From assembly GCA_049801375.1 (NCBI GenBank), contig JBARKJ010000030.1, forward strand, positions 1 to 64,000: a stretch of 64,000 nt of DNA, given 5' to 3'. Origin of the DNA: JBARKJ01 sp049801375. Its GTDB lineage: Bacteria > Nitrospirota > JACRHJ01. The notes below the pieces were generated by a model. The model ran no database searches. It was given only the letters and a program-made list of their open reading frames with translations, and was not told the DNA's origin. Of this stretch, positions 34,360-43,401 are shown piece after piece. The position numbers were made by a program, and so were the translations under genes. Positions within the stretch are counted from its first letter, which is position 1, and each line of letters begins with the position of its first letter.

Positions 34360-34498
34360 GTTGGACGAGGTTTTTTTTAAATATATTTACTTTGGTTTTC
34401 ACCTTTTCTTTATATTTAAATTTCCCCTCGCCTCTTGACATTAAGTATAGCGCATCATCTCAAAATGTCAAATCGGCCTGAAAACGCCCGGTAAGTCC

Positions 34499-35014
34499 TT
34501 ATTTCCCGGGGTTGTATTTTTCCTTAAACTGAGAGTAGACCTCGGGAGAAATCTCCGGCAGCTTCTTTACAAAGGCAGCCAACTCCCAAATATCGTTATC
34601 GTTACGGCTCTTACCGAACGACGGCATCGCCGTCATCTTGATCCCGTTTTTGACTATCCAGAATACCTCCTCCGCCTTCATGTCCTTAACCGACTTGCTC
34701 AGGTCCGGCGGCTCAGGCATCATGCCTTTCGCCGTATCGCTTTTGTTGATGCCGGGCGCACCGTGGCACGGGGCGCACATCTTATCATACTTCCTGAAGC
34801 CCTCGATGGGCGATGCAGAAAAATACTCCTGGGGGAGCTTTATCCCGGAAGAGTACCGCTCCACGGAATGGTCGGTCAGTGTGCCGAAATACCATCTGGC
34901 GAATGCCGTATGCGGGACGGAGGCGGCTACATCAAAAACACCCCAGTAGGGGAAGGATAATGCAAGTACCGCGAGGACCACAGTGTAAATTACCAGACTT
35001 ACGAAAATTCTCAT
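34499..35014 (-). CDS. Membrane-anchored monoheme cytochrome c
   Basis: ATG 35014 is chosen because GGAGG lies five bases upstream. The 171-residue product has an N-terminal membrane segment (about 4-24) and a single heme motif CAPCH (residues 80-84) in a class I cytochrome c domain with the likely axial methionine in MTAMPSFG. The distal DIWELAAFVKKLP is typical of cytochrome c/cbb3-type subunits. It likely shuttles electrons in the periplasm near the inner membrane. No oxidase or reductase gene is beside it, so the partner is unknown. Confidence 0.9.
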   Translation of the reverse strand: MRIFVSLVIYTVVLAVLALSFPYWGVFDVAASVPHTAFARWYFGTLTDHSVERYSSGIKLPQEYFSASPIEGFRKYDKMCAPCHGAPGINKSDTAKGMMPEPPDLSKSVKDMKAEEVFWIVKNGIKMTAMPSFGKSRNDNDIWELAAFVKKLPEISPEVYSQFKEKYNPGK

Positions 35015-35134
35015 TGCAGCCTCCAAATGTTTTGCAGGAACTGCCGACAGTTTCCCCGCTCCTTCGGCGCGCGCTAAGTCCTGCGTTCATATGTGAAATT
35101 ATGGTTTAAAGGAGGGGATTATGTCAAATATGGA

Positions 35135-35383
35135 CTAAAAATTATTAGATGCAAGACAGACCTGGTCGAGACCACACGTTGTAGAGGTCCGGTTGTAGCC
35201 CACTAAAAAACGTGGCGACTGGAAGTACACTGCAGGGCTCTCGATCTGCGCGATGAATCCCTGCCGGCATGGGGCTTCGGCAGGGATTCTAAAGTAAACT
35301 ACAGCAAAGGAATCCGCATTTTTTTCTGAATCGGACTCTGATGTTTGCGTCCATTTATTGCTGAACCTTTTTTTACTCGTCAC
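35135..35383 (-). CDS. Hypothetical small protein downstream of solute-binding protein
   Basis: A frame of 82 codons begins at GTG 35383, overlapping the stop of the upstream solute-binding gene as GTGA, which favours translational coupling. The product is basic, has two cysteine-containing segments and no recognised domain, signal or membrane segment. Its DNA contains a perfect 11-bp inverted repeat (35255-35265 with 35279-35289), so part of it may be a structured or repeated element rather than a gene. I do not recognise the protein. Confidence 0.4.
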   Translation of the reverse strand: MTSKKRFSNKWTQTSESDSEKNADSFAVVYFRIPAEAPCRQGFIAQIESPAVYFQSPRFLVGYNRTSTTCGLDQVCLASNNF

Positions 35384-36363
35384 TCGATGAACGGGCTAAG
35401 GAACAATCCACCATTGGGCTGATTCGCGTTGAGGCCGAGGTCAAGTTTGAGCGGGGAATTTTTTCCAAGATTGCGCTCGAACAGATCTCCATAGCTTCCT
35501 ACAGCTGCAAGGACCCGGCGCTGCCAGCCCTTGTCGAGACCAAGTTCCGCCGCAGCAATTGGCATCGCTTGGGCGCCGCCCGCGTACCACCGTGTTTCCG
35601 GCCTTTCCGCGCTGACCAGCGCGTGCACCGTCCACGCGACTATTGCGGACCACTGCGCGTCTTCGGTCCCGGTCGAGGCCATCACGGGGAAGGCCGTCAG
35701 CGGCTCAGGCAGGATACGGCTCGACATTCCCTTCACGCCCGGTTCAAGGCGCATTAATGCGAGGTTTGTGAGCTCACCGGCGATTGCGTGGGCATTCTGC
35801 GCGTTATAGGCATCGGCCATCTCACCCTCCTCGGAAAATGGTCGGCGCAGCCAGTTTTTATTCAGGCACTCAAAATAATTCTCAAGGCTCCGCTCTTCCG
35901 GACTGCCGATCAAGAAGCATACGCTGTCACCTGCGAGGTCGCCAACATGTTGCGCGGCTGAAGTGGACGGGACCATGACCGCAAGGGATTCCACGAAGAC
36001 CGTGGGACCGGGCAGTATCTTACCCGCAAGATTCTGTCCGTCTATTTCCGACCCCGTGAGGAAATAAACGTCGTCCTGTTGCCTGCGCACGGCGTCGAAG
36101 TCCTTCGGCGACTTATATAGATGATATTCGATTTTATCGGGAGAGCCGAGCACCGCGGCGGCAAGTGCTCGACAGATATCCACGTTGAGGCCGCTGTAGC
36201 GGCCGTGGCCGTCTTTATGCGCAAGACCCGGCCTCTCTACGCTTCCGCAGCGGATGAAGCCGCGCGCCTTAACACGGTCGAGGACTGAACCGGCCTTGGC
36301 ATCCGAAACCGAGGAAAATAATGTCATCATGATTAATAAGACGGGCAGGAAACGCATGAACAT
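35380..36363 (-). CDS. Periplasmic solute-binding protein, family 3 (AapJ-like)
   Basis: ATG 36363 is selected because AGGAGG stands six bases upstream; ATGs at 36369 and 36357 fit less well. The 327-residue protein has a signal peptide ending near VSDAKA and the family-3 start LDRVKARGFIRCGSVERPGLAHKDGHGRYSGLNVDICRALAAAVLG. The longer-than-usual size and C-terminal half resemble the general L-amino-acid binding protein AapJ/BztA. No ABC permease or ATPase gene is nearby, so it is an orphan binding protein whose ligand is unproven. It is the first gene after a terminator on the same strand. Confidence 0.82.
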   Translation of the reverse strand: MFMRFLPVLLIMMTLFSSVSDAKAGSVLDRVKARGFIRCGSVERPGLAHKDGHGRYSGLNVDICRALAAAVLGSPDKIEYHLYKSPKDFDAVRRQQDDVYFLTGSEIDGQNLAGKILPGPTVFVESLAVMVPSTSAAQHVGDLAGDSVCFLIGSPEERSLENYFECLNKNWLRRPFSEEGEMADAYNAQNAHAIAGELTNLALMRLEPGVKGMSSRILPEPLTAFPVMASTGTEDAQWSAIVAWTVHALVSAERPETRWYAGGAQAMPIAAAELGLDKGWQRRVLAAVGSYGDLFERNLGKNSPLKLDLGLNANQPNGGLFLSPFIE

Positions 36364-36381
36364 GAACATCCTCCTATTTTT

Positions 36382-36412
36382 CAAAAAAGGGCGCGCCACG
36401 TTGGCGCGCCCT
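36382..36412 (-). terminator. Rho-independent terminator after the first phosphoesterase gene
   Basis: A perfect 11-bp GC-rich stem (36412-36402 with 36398-36388, three-base loop) is followed on the - strand by TTTTTT. It lies 20 bases after the phosphoesterase stop and just ahead of the solute-binding gene. Confidence 0.9.
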
Positions 36413-36431
36413 CATCAATCCTTCTATGTCG

Positions 36432-38465
36432 TTAGTTTGCGGCGGGATACGTACTCGGCAACGGATTAAAACCCGCGGGAACAGTATTGACTATCCCTTG
36501 CCGGACATCCTCAGGAATAATCCCGATCGCCTGTAAGCCTTGTCCGCCGTAATGCGGCAGCGTGTTCACGATGTCGTCAGGAATTATCGCAAGCGAGGCC
36601 GGCAGCGGCTTCGCGGCGCCTGTCAGGCGCATAGGCTCGAAACCCGACAACAGGCTATCCGTGATCGACGAGTTGATATCGCGCGGCCCGAGATACTTCT
36701 GCTGGAAACCGGCAGGTCCGAACTGGTTGAACTGCGGGGAATTGCCAGCCAGAAGCGCCTGCGCTTCGTCAGGCAGGCTGGCAAGAGCAGGCAGGCCGAA
36801 TATCGAATTTATGGTTTCGATGACGGAGTTGTGGTCGCCTTCAACATGCGAGACGACGTGCGTACGCGCGAAGGGCGATATCAATATCAGGGGCACGCGT
36901 GCGCCGCGTGATTGCGGGAGGCCATCCGGGCCGTACGAGAGAATGCGCGGCGGCACGTGGTCGTAGAAGCCGTCCGATTCATCGTAAGTAATGATGATTG
37001 CGCACTGGTTCCATATCTCGGGATTCCTTGCGATGGCGTTAATCACTCGGGCGGCCATCGCCTCGCTTAGCTGCCGGTCGGAGTAGCTGGGATGGTCGTC
37101 GTCTCCGGCTTTGGCCGCGTCAATCGCCGTTATCTCGTCTGCGGGCGTGTTGAGGTTAGTGATGGGAGGCAGCAGTCCCATCTGATTCGTGTAGCCTCCG
37201 CGGATATAGAACACGCCGCCCTGGGGCAGGTTGCCATTTTCGATATCCGTGAAGAAGTCGGTCATGCCGCGGAAGTTTGGACGAAGCGGCGGAGTGTTCG
37301 CGAGATAACCAAAGTACTGCGGCCCCTGGTGGTGGCTGACGTACGAATTATGCGAGTCAACATTATTGGCGTCGGTCGATTCGAGGTCGTAACCCTCCTG
37401 ATACCACCGCCAGTTAACCGGCGCGTTCTTGAGTTTGTCGATGTACGGGATGTCCTGCTGGATATCCGGCAGGTCGAAAGCCGGGTTTTGATTCTGCTCC
37501 ATGTTCGATTTGAGATCGCTGCCCTGGAAAGTGAGCGGCAGGCTGGCGAAGGTCAGGTTGGAGGCAATGTTATTGTTGGCATAGCTCTCTTTCGGTCCGG
37601 CTGGCTGTTTTGTCGCGGCTGGCGTATTATCGAACTGTGAGCCGTAGAAGGGCTGAGGGTCGTTCATCAGAGGCGGCCCTTGCGTGTAGCTGGTGACGTT
37701 TTTAAGGACATAGGCATGGCCATTAGGACCGTGCTTCACCCACTGGGTTTCGCCCGACTGACCCGCTATCATCGCCACCGCGTTCGGGGTGGAGGGCGTG
37801 TCCTCCGTCGCAAAGATGTCGTCGAATATCGTGAAGCGGCTGGCCCACTGCCAGAAGAACGGAATAGTGTCTCCGTCGATGTGCGACATCACGAGTCTCG
37901 CGAACTGCGTGCCCTTGGAGATATTTGCCGCCCCGCCCAATGACGCGAATCGGCTGTACTCGCGGTAAGCGTACTTATTCATCGTGGGCTGGCCGTTTGA
38001 GATGTCCATCTTGATTGCGAGCCCCGTGTGCGAGTGGTCTACGCTGTCGACGACTGTGGAGTTCTGATCAGACCCGATCTGGAATGGCTCAACCGTGACG
38101 TTTTTCCCGTCTGCGCCCGTATAGTTCTGGAAGAAGCCGGGCGTATTCTGTGCGGAACGAGGATTGATGCCGTCGGAATAAATACCGTTGACACCCGGAA
38201 AAGTTCCGAATTCGTTGTCAAACGAATGGTTCTCGTTGAATATTACAAAAACATACTTGATTTTTTTCCGCAGTAGAGCCTGAATAGCCTGCTGCGACAT
38301 CTTGGGGCCCTTGGCCGGATCTATGAAATAACTCTTAACGTCGGGCCCAACATCAGGCTGTGCCGTTACAGTCGGCATCGTCCCGGCACACCCGGCCTGG
38401 ATAAAAGTGGCCTGCATGGCTGCAGCAATCGCCAAGGCAAAACAAATCTTCTTAAAGCGTCTCAC
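36432..38465 (-). CDS. Secreted phosphoesterase (phospholipase C / acid phosphatase AcpA family)
   Basis: GTG 38465 is used because AAGGAGG lies five bases upstream; this gives 677 residues beginning with a basic n-region and a hydrophobic core that ends in IQAGC, a possible lipobox. The PF04185-type domain shows FVIFNENHSFDNEFGTFPGVNGIYSDG, DHSHTGLAIKMD, a metal-binding ITYDESDGFYDHVPPR and VEGDHNSVIETINSIFGLP. Family members hydrolyse phosphomonoesters or phospholipid head groups outside the cytoplasm. A four-unit Pho-box array precedes it, pointing to induction by phosphate starvation. A terminator follows. Confidence 0.92.
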   Translation of the reverse strand: MRRFKKICFALAIAAAMQATFIQAGCAGTMPTVTAQPDVGPDVKSYFIDPAKGPKMSQQAIQALLRKKIKYVFVIFNENHSFDNEFGTFPGVNGIYSDGINPRSAQNTPGFFQNYTGADGKNVTVEPFQIGSDQNSTVVDSVDHSHTGLAIKMDISNGQPTMNKYAYREYSRFASLGGAANISKGTQFARLVMSHIDGDTIPFFWQWASRFTIFDDIFATEDTPSTPNAVAMIAGQSGETQWVKHGPNGHAYVLKNVTSYTQGPPLMNDPQPFYGSQFDNTPAATKQPAGPKESYANNNIASNLTFASLPLTFQGSDLKSNMEQNQNPAFDLPDIQQDIPYIDKLKNAPVNWRWYQEGYDLESTDANNVDSHNSYVSHHQGPQYFGYLANTPPLRPNFRGMTDFFTDIENGNLPQGGVFYIRGGYTNQMGLLPPITNLNTPADEITAIDAAKAGDDDHPSYSDRQLSEAMAARVINAIARNPEIWNQCAIIITYDESDGFYDHVPPRILSYGPDGLPQSRGARVPLILISPFARTHVVSHVEGDHNSVIETINSIFGLPALASLPDEAQALLAGNSPQFNQFGPAGFQQKYLGPRDINSSITDSLLSGFEPMRLTGAAKPLPASLAIIPDDIVNTLPHYGGQGLQAIGIIPEDVRQGIVNTVPAGFNPLPSTYPAAN

Positions 38466-38555
38466 GATTACCTCCTTATGGTTGTGTGATAGCGCATACG
38501 GCTCCCATAACATAAGGCTCTCATGCGGATTTGATATGGACTCGTAATTGCTTAA

Positions 38556-38611
38556 AGTATAATTTTCGCAAGTTACAGATTAGTTAAAGAGCAGTTAAGA
38601 TACGTTTAAGA
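38556..38611 (-). promoter_or_regulatory. Four-unit Pho box plus -10 hexamer
   Basis: Reading on the - strand, four units TCTTAAACGTA, TCTTAACTGC, TCTTTAACTAA and TCTGTAACTTG occupy 38611-38569 with an 11/10/11/11-base period. They are followed, ten bases after the last conserved AAC, by TATACT (38561-38556). This arrangement matches PhoB-activated promoters in which the Pho box replaces the -35. It controls the phosphoesterase starting at 38465. Confidence 0.72.
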
Positions 38612-38666
38612 TTTGGGCGTGGAAACTGCAGCAAAATTGTGAAAGGAAGAGAGGTTCGTCGGGGTT

Positions 38667-39470
38667 CTATTTTGTTCGCCCCGGGTTATTGGGAATCAGC
38701 CTGATAGCCAGGCAGTCATATGCGAACCGGCCGCCCTGATAGGAAATGGTTTCACGGCGCAAAATGCGCCATCCGCCGTTCTGGTACACGCCATCGGCGT
38801 CCAACTTCTCGATAAGGCCGGTCGCGGTATTGAGCCACTCGGCGAGGCTGGGATTGTGCGTAAGGGCAACAGGCGCAACATTCGGACTCGATATCAGGGT
38901 TACCGGCTCAATAATCAGGTTCGAAAGGTCGCGAAAGGAGATTGATTCGGCTGCTGGCTTGGCTTGCAGGCGGATCATCCTGGCCCGTGCATCCGGCCCG
39001 GCCGTTTCCTTGGTGGCGTCAATCAGGTCGAGCAGATGGCTGCGAATATCGTTCAGGTCCTTCGCTTCACGCAATTTTTCGAGGCCGGGATAGGTTTCAA
39101 GCGCCTTGGCAAGCATGGATATCTCGCGCAAGTAACGGTTCCTCTGGTTATCTGGAACCAGGTACATGACGACCAGCGATACGGGCTTTCCGTCCGGCGC
39201 TCCGTAATCGATCCCCACCGGGCTCCATCCGATCACGCACATGAGGTCTTCATCGAATGGTACGCGCGCATGGGGGCAGGCCCACCCATTGCCGAGCGCG
39301 GTGTTGGTCTCCTTCTCTCTATCCATGACATGTTCTACCACGTCCGTTCCGGCCGGGACTTCCGGAAAGGCTTCGATGATATGCGCTAAAAAGTGTAACG
39401 CGTGCTCCTTATCGTTTGAAAGCAGTTCGAACAGCCTGCCTTCCTGAATGGCATCCAAGAGGCTATCCAT
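38667..39470 (-). CDS. EIIA (PtsN-like) domain protein with extra C-terminal domain
   Basis: ATG 39470 follows GGAGG; a TTG at 39476 overlaps the upstream stop. The 267-residue protein has a fructose/nitrogen-type EIIA domain (about 1-150) with the phosphorylatable His67 in GWACPHARVPF. Residues 155-267 form an additional domain with no family I recognise. EIIA-Ntr proteins are regulatory phosphocarriers, often acting on ion transport. The gene begins two bases after the stop of the Mg2+-ATPase gene, so it may modulate that transporter (inference). No EI or HPr genes are in view. Confidence 0.83.
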   Translation of the reverse strand: MDSLLDAIQEGRLFELLSNDKEHALHFLAHIIEAFPEVPAGTDVVEHVMDREKETNTALGNGWACPHARVPFDEDLMCVIGWSPVGIDYGAPDGKPVSLVVMYLVPDNQRNRYLREISMLAKALETYPGLEKLREAKDLNDIRSHLLDLIDATKETAGPDARARMIRLQAKPAAESISFRDLSNLIIEPVTLISSPNVAPVALTHNPSLAEWLNTATGLIEKLDADGVYQNGGWRILRRETISYQGGRFAYDCLAIRLIPNNPGRTK

Positions 39471-39472
39471 GG

Positions 39473-42130
39473 TCAATTACCTCCATAACGGTTGAAGAAC
39501 CAGGTCTTCACCAGATGGGTCAATACGGCGTATGTAGTCAGGAATAACATTATCCATAGCCAATAGACTCCAGGCAGTGGGACCATCCCCAAATCGGCCG
39601 CGAATGGCGAGTAAGGCAGCCACGCCCCTATGGCCATGATGGTCAGGGTGGTCATCGTCAAATGCAGAGAGGCCCGGCTTCCAAAGAAAGGTACCCGCCT
39701 TGTCCTGATGATGTGGACGATCAGCGTTTGGGTCAGCAGCGATTCAACGAACCATCCCGTCTGAAAGAGCTTTGCCAACGACCCCTTTTGCAGAAGGCCC
39801 GCCGCGGGGTCGAGAAAGATGTTGCAGCGGAAAAAAAACCACATCAGGGCGAAGGTGGCATAATCGAAAATGGAACTGATCGGCCCGATGAAGACCATGA
39901 ACCGCTTGATGTTTTTGATGTCCCATTTGAGAGGCCTTTTGATAAGTTCCTCATCCACGTTGTCCATTGGGATCCCGGTTTGGGAGAAATCGTAAAGCAG
40001 GTTGTTGGTGAGAATCTGCACCGGCCGCATCGGAAGGAAGGGCAGCAGGTAGCTGGCGCCGACTACGCTGAACATGTTACCGAAATTGGAGCTCGCTCCC
40101 ATGCGAATGTATTTGACGATATTTGCGAAAACCCTCCGGCCCTCCATGATGCCCTCTTGCAGGACAAGAAGGCTCTTTTCCAGGAGCACGATGTCCGCCG
40201 ATTCCTTGGCCACGTCCACGGCAGAATCCACCGAAATGCCGACGTCGGCCGCTTTCAGAGCCGGGGCGTCATTAATGCCGTCCCCCATGAATCCCACCAC
40301 GTGGCCGTTCTGGCGCAGGTCTTTGACGATCTGTTCTTTTTGCGCCGGAGACAGCTTTACAAAAACGTTGCTATCCTCCACCGTCTTGGAAAACTCCTCC
40401 GGCGAAAGCCGCGAAAGTTCGGCCCCCGTAACCATCCGGTCCACATGGAGGCAAACGTCCCGGCAGACCTTCTCGGACACCAGGGAGTTATCGCCGGTCA
40501 GGACCTTGACGGTCACTCCGGCCCCGGACAGAAGCGCAAGCGCCTCCGTGGCGGAGACCTTGGGCGGGTCGAAGAAGGCGATATAACCTAACAGGATAAG
40601 TTGGCTTTCGTCGTCGACCGTGAAAACGCTCTTGTCACGCGGGAACTCCCGATAAGCGATTCCCAGGACCCGGAAACCGTCACGGTTTAGCCTCTGAACT
40701 TCCTCGAACAGGTCCCCCCGGATCATGTCGATCAGGGGGTAGATCTCTTCATCGATCTGATAGCGCTTGCAACACGCGTAAATTTCCTCCACCGCGCCCT
40801 TGCAGATCAGCACATGGTCTCCTTCATAGTCCACCACCACGGACATACGGCGGCGCTGGAAATCAAAGGGCAGTTCGTCCACAAGCTGGCAGTCATGTTC
40901 AACATCCAGGTCGGCATGCTCGATGACCGCACAGTCTATCAGGTTGCGCAGGCCGGTCTGGAAATAGCTGTTGAGATAAGCATAGTTAAGCACCTCTTCG
41001 CTTGTATGTCCGACGATATCGACATAGTGCTCCAGAACCACTCGGTCCTCGGTCAGGGTCCCTGTTTTGTCCGTGCACAAGGTATCGATGGCTCCGAAGT
41101 TCTGGATGGCGGGCAGCCGCTTGACGATGACCTTCTTTTTGGCCATGCTCAGCGCCCCTTTGGCCAGGTTGACAGTGACGATCATCGGCAGCATTTCAGG
41201 GGTAAGACCGACCGCGACGGAGAGACCGAAAAGCAGCGCCTCCAGCCAGTTGCCCTTGGTCATGCCCACAATTAAGAATACCGCGCAGACCATCACCACC
41301 ATAAACCGGATCATGAGCCAGGTGAAAGAACGGACTCCCTGGTCGAAGCTGGTTTCCTGGCGTTTTTCCGCTAGCCGCTCCGAGATGGCGCCGAACAAGG
41401 TGCTGGTGCCGGTGTTCACCACCACGCCCTTAGCCGTGCCGCTGGTGACCGAAGTGCCAAAAAAACAGGCGTTCGACAGTTCAATGGCGGACTGGCAGGA
41501 TAAGCCTGCGCTTGCAATCGTTTTCTCGACGGGCATGGATTCCCCGGTCAGTGTCGACTCGCTGACGAAGAAATCCTTGACGGTGATCAGGCGCAGGTCT
41601 GCCGGAATAATGGAGCCTGCCTGCAGGAGCACGACATCGCCGGGAACGATTTCGGATATCCGGACCTCGGACTCCACGCCGTCCCTCAGGACGAATGCTC
41701 TGGACTGGACACGCTTGCCGAGAGTTTCGACGGCCTGGCTGGACCGGCGGTCTAAAACATAGGACAGTCCGACGCTTAGAAGTATCATCGCGCTAACGAT
41801 GGCGGCGGATTTTGACTCCCCTATGAGACCCGAGACCAAAGCGATTATCAGAAGCTGAATAATCAGAGGACTTCTCAGGCGGCGAAACATGTCGGCCCAG
41901 AAACTCAGGCGTTTGGCATGAGACAGCTCATTGGAACCATATTCGCTCAGGCGGCGTTCCGCTTCTTCGGCGCTCAACCCACGAATAGTGGTCCTGAGCG
42001 AGGCCAGCGTCTCCTGGATGGGCGCACAGCAAAGCTCCGCCATCTGCTGTTCATGGCCGTTCATACTGCGCTGACCGGATGATTGAGCCGGTGAGACTTT
42101 TGGGGACTTCGTGAACAAACCCTTTCTCAC
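39473..42130 (-). CDS. mgtA: Magnesium-translocating P-type ATPase (MgtA/MgtB type)
   Basis: The 885-residue P-type ATPase has the phosphorylation motif DKTGTLTEDR, the hinge GDGINDAPALKAADVGISV, LTGESMPVEK, and the MgtA-specific C-terminal half MRPVQILTNNLLYDFSQTGIPMDNVD. About ten membrane helices are apparent. These pumps import Mg2+ into the cytoplasm. GTG 42130 lies eight bases after GGAGG; an in-frame ATG at 42145 overlaps that sequence and has no ribosome binding site of its own. The gene is coupled to the EIIA-like gene. No clear Mg2+-responsive leader was recognised in the 108 bases upstream. Confidence 0.93.
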   Translation of the reverse strand: MRKGLFTKSPKVSPAQSSGQRSMNGHEQQMAELCCAPIQETLASLRTTIRGLSAEEAERRLSEYGSNELSHAKRLSFWADMFRRLRSPLIIQLLIIALVSGLIGESKSAAIVSAMILLSVGLSYVLDRRSSQAVETLGKRVQSRAFVLRDGVESEVRISEIVPGDVVLLQAGSIIPADLRLITVKDFFVSESTLTGESMPVEKTIASAGLSCQSAIELSNACFFGTSVTSGTAKGVVVNTGTSTLFGAISERLAEKRQETSFDQGVRSFTWLMIRFMVVMVCAVFLIVGMTKGNWLEALLFGLSVAVGLTPEMLPMIVTVNLAKGALSMAKKKVIVKRLPAIQNFGAIDTLCTDKTGTLTEDRVVLEHYVDIVGHTSEEVLNYAYLNSYFQTGLRNLIDCAVIEHADLDVEHDCQLVDELPFDFQRRRMSVVVDYEGDHVLICKGAVEEIYACCKRYQIDEEIYPLIDMIRGDLFEEVQRLNRDGFRVLGIAYREFPRDKSVFTVDDESQLILLGYIAFFDPPKVSATEALALLSGAGVTVKVLTGDNSLVSEKVCRDVCLHVDRMVTGAELSRLSPEEFSKTVEDSNVFVKLSPAQKEQIVKDLRQNGHVVGFMGDGINDAPALKAADVGISVDSAVDVAKESADIVLLEKSLLVLQEGIMEGRRVFANIVKYIRMGASSNFGNMFSVVGASYLLPFLPMRPVQILTNNLLYDFSQTGIPMDNVDEELIKRPLKWDIKNIKRFMVFIGPISSIFDYATFALMWFFFRCNIFLDPAAGLLQKGSLAKLFQTGWFVESLLTQTLIVHIIRTRRVPFFGSRASLHLTMTTLTIMAIGAWLPYSPFAADLGMVPLPGVYWLWIMLFLTTYAVLTHLVKTWFFNRYGGN

Positions 42131-42238
42131 GGCGCAACCCTCCATTCAATGGTGGCGTTGCTTGACTTAGGGGAGAGTTGGCAAGGCATAACTCTGGACC
42201 GGGACACCGCGCAGTCATGGAAAGAAAAAACAAAGTTC

Positions 42239-42619
42239 CTATCCGCCGGCCGGCCGTTTAAAGAACAGCTTTAACAATTCACCTTTGGGTTCGTATATAA
42301 CGCTGACAAGCTCCCATCCCTCCGTGCCGAGAGCGTTCATATAGTCCGACAATTCGCTTACCTGCCCTTTGTCCTTGAATTTGCCAATCGCCTTGATTGC
42401 AATATTCCGTGAGCTGGTTATCCAGTGGGACGCATCTTTCGCGAGCTTCCTGAATTCTTCCTCGCCCATTCCAGTATTTATATATCCCTCGTAAGACAGG
42501 ACCTCCTTGTACTCCCACCTCTTGGCTAAACGTACACCTTCTTCCCTCGTATCCTGTATGAGTGTATTAATACCGGAAGCCTTAAAGGGGTCCTTACCCA
42601 ACCGTGCTTTATCCGTCAT
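42239..42619 (-). CDS. DUF4177-like small protein
   Basis: A 126-residue soluble protein. Its C-terminal half, LSDYMNALGTEGWELVSVIYEPKGELLKLFFKRP, matches the pattern of DUF4177 proteins (a short beta-rich fold, function unknown), and WEYKEVLSYEGYIN begins that fold. No membrane segment or signal is seen. Its ATG overlaps the parA-like stop by four bases, so it belongs to the same operon as the ParA-type ATPase and the repeat protein. Confidence 0.75.
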   Translation of the reverse strand: MTDKARLGKDPFKASGINTLIQDTREEGVRLAKRWEYKEVLSYEGYINTGMGEEEFRKLAKDASHWITSSRNIAIKAIGKFKDKGQVSELSDYMNALGTEGWELVSVIYEPKGELLKLFFKRPAGG

Positions 42620-43389
42620 GGCTTACCCCGTTGTAAAATTTCCTTGCAAAGGTTCATATAGTCTTCGGCCCCGGCGCTTTCAGGCCTGTACTCAAATATG
42701 GTCTTCCCGAAACTTGGGGCCTCCGCCAAGGCTATGTTATCTCTTATGAGGGTGCTGAAGAGCTTGTTACCGAAACTCTCCTTGATCTTCTCCACTACTT
42801 CCTGGTTCAGTTTTTTACGGCGGTGGAACCGCGTACCTATTATGCCCGTTATTTCAAGCCCCGGGTTTAACCGCCTCTTTACAAGTTGGACCATTTCCAC
42901 CAGCTTGGCCATGCCTTGTAACGCCAGATACTCCGTCTGCAACGGAATGAACGCTTCCTGCGCGGACGTGAGGGCATTAAGTGTAAGGACGCCAAGGCTC
43001 GGCGGACAGTCCATAAGCACGTAATCGTATCCACCGAGCCCTTCCAGAATTTCTTTTAGTAAAAACTCCCTTCCCGCCATTCCGGAGAGCTCTATTTCGG
43101 CCCCCGAGAGGTTTATGCTTGAAGGGACGACATCAATAAACGAACTGGAATTCGTGCTCTTTCGCTTGAAAACCACTTTATCCAGCTTCGATTCGCCCTT
43201 CAAAAGCTCGTAAACAGTCAGTTTAAGCTCATGGGCAGGAATACCAAGCGAATAGGTAAGGTGCGCCTGCGGGTCGAGGTCGACCAGAAGGATTTTTTTA
43301 CCCAACTGCCTGAGCCCGGCGCCTATATTTATCGTGGTAGTAGTTTTACCTACACCACCTTTCAGATTCACTAAGGCTATGACCCGCAC
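42616..43389 (-). CDS. ParA/Soj-type partitioning ATPase, orphan
   Basis: A 257-residue deviant Walker ATPase: KGGVGKTT (residues 10-17, with the signature lysine at 10), the A-prime motif LLVDLDPQAHLTYSLGI, and the Walker B DYVLMDCPPSLGVLTLNAL. It is close in style to Soj/ParA, which bind DNA nonspecifically and position cargo. No parB gene or obvious parS repeats accompany it. The neighbours are a 22-residue-repeat protein upstream (12-base gap) and a DUF4177-like gene downstream (overlap), so it may position a non-chromosomal cargo. That role is inference. Confidence 0.92.
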   Translation of the reverse strand: MRVIALVNLKGGVGKTTTTINIGAGLRQLGKKILLVDLDPQAHLTYSLGIPAHELKLTVYELLKGESKLDKVVFKRKSTNSSSFIDVVPSSINLSGAEIELSGMAGREFLLKEILEGLGGYDYVLMDCPPSLGVLTLNALTSAQEAFIPLQTEYLALQGMAKLVEMVQLVKRRLNPGLEITGIIGTRFHRRKKLNQEVVEKIKESFGNKLFSTLIRDNIALAEAPSFGKTIFEYRPESAGAEDYMNLCKEILQRGKP

Positions 43390-43401
43390 TGGCTGTATCC
43401 T

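Noticed and set aside
35118..35135. A five-codon leader peptide with a strong ribosome binding site (AAAGGAGGGG then ATG TCA AAT ATG GAC TAA)
   Set aside because: No gene follows on that strand and no attenuator structure is visible, so there is nothing for it to regulate.
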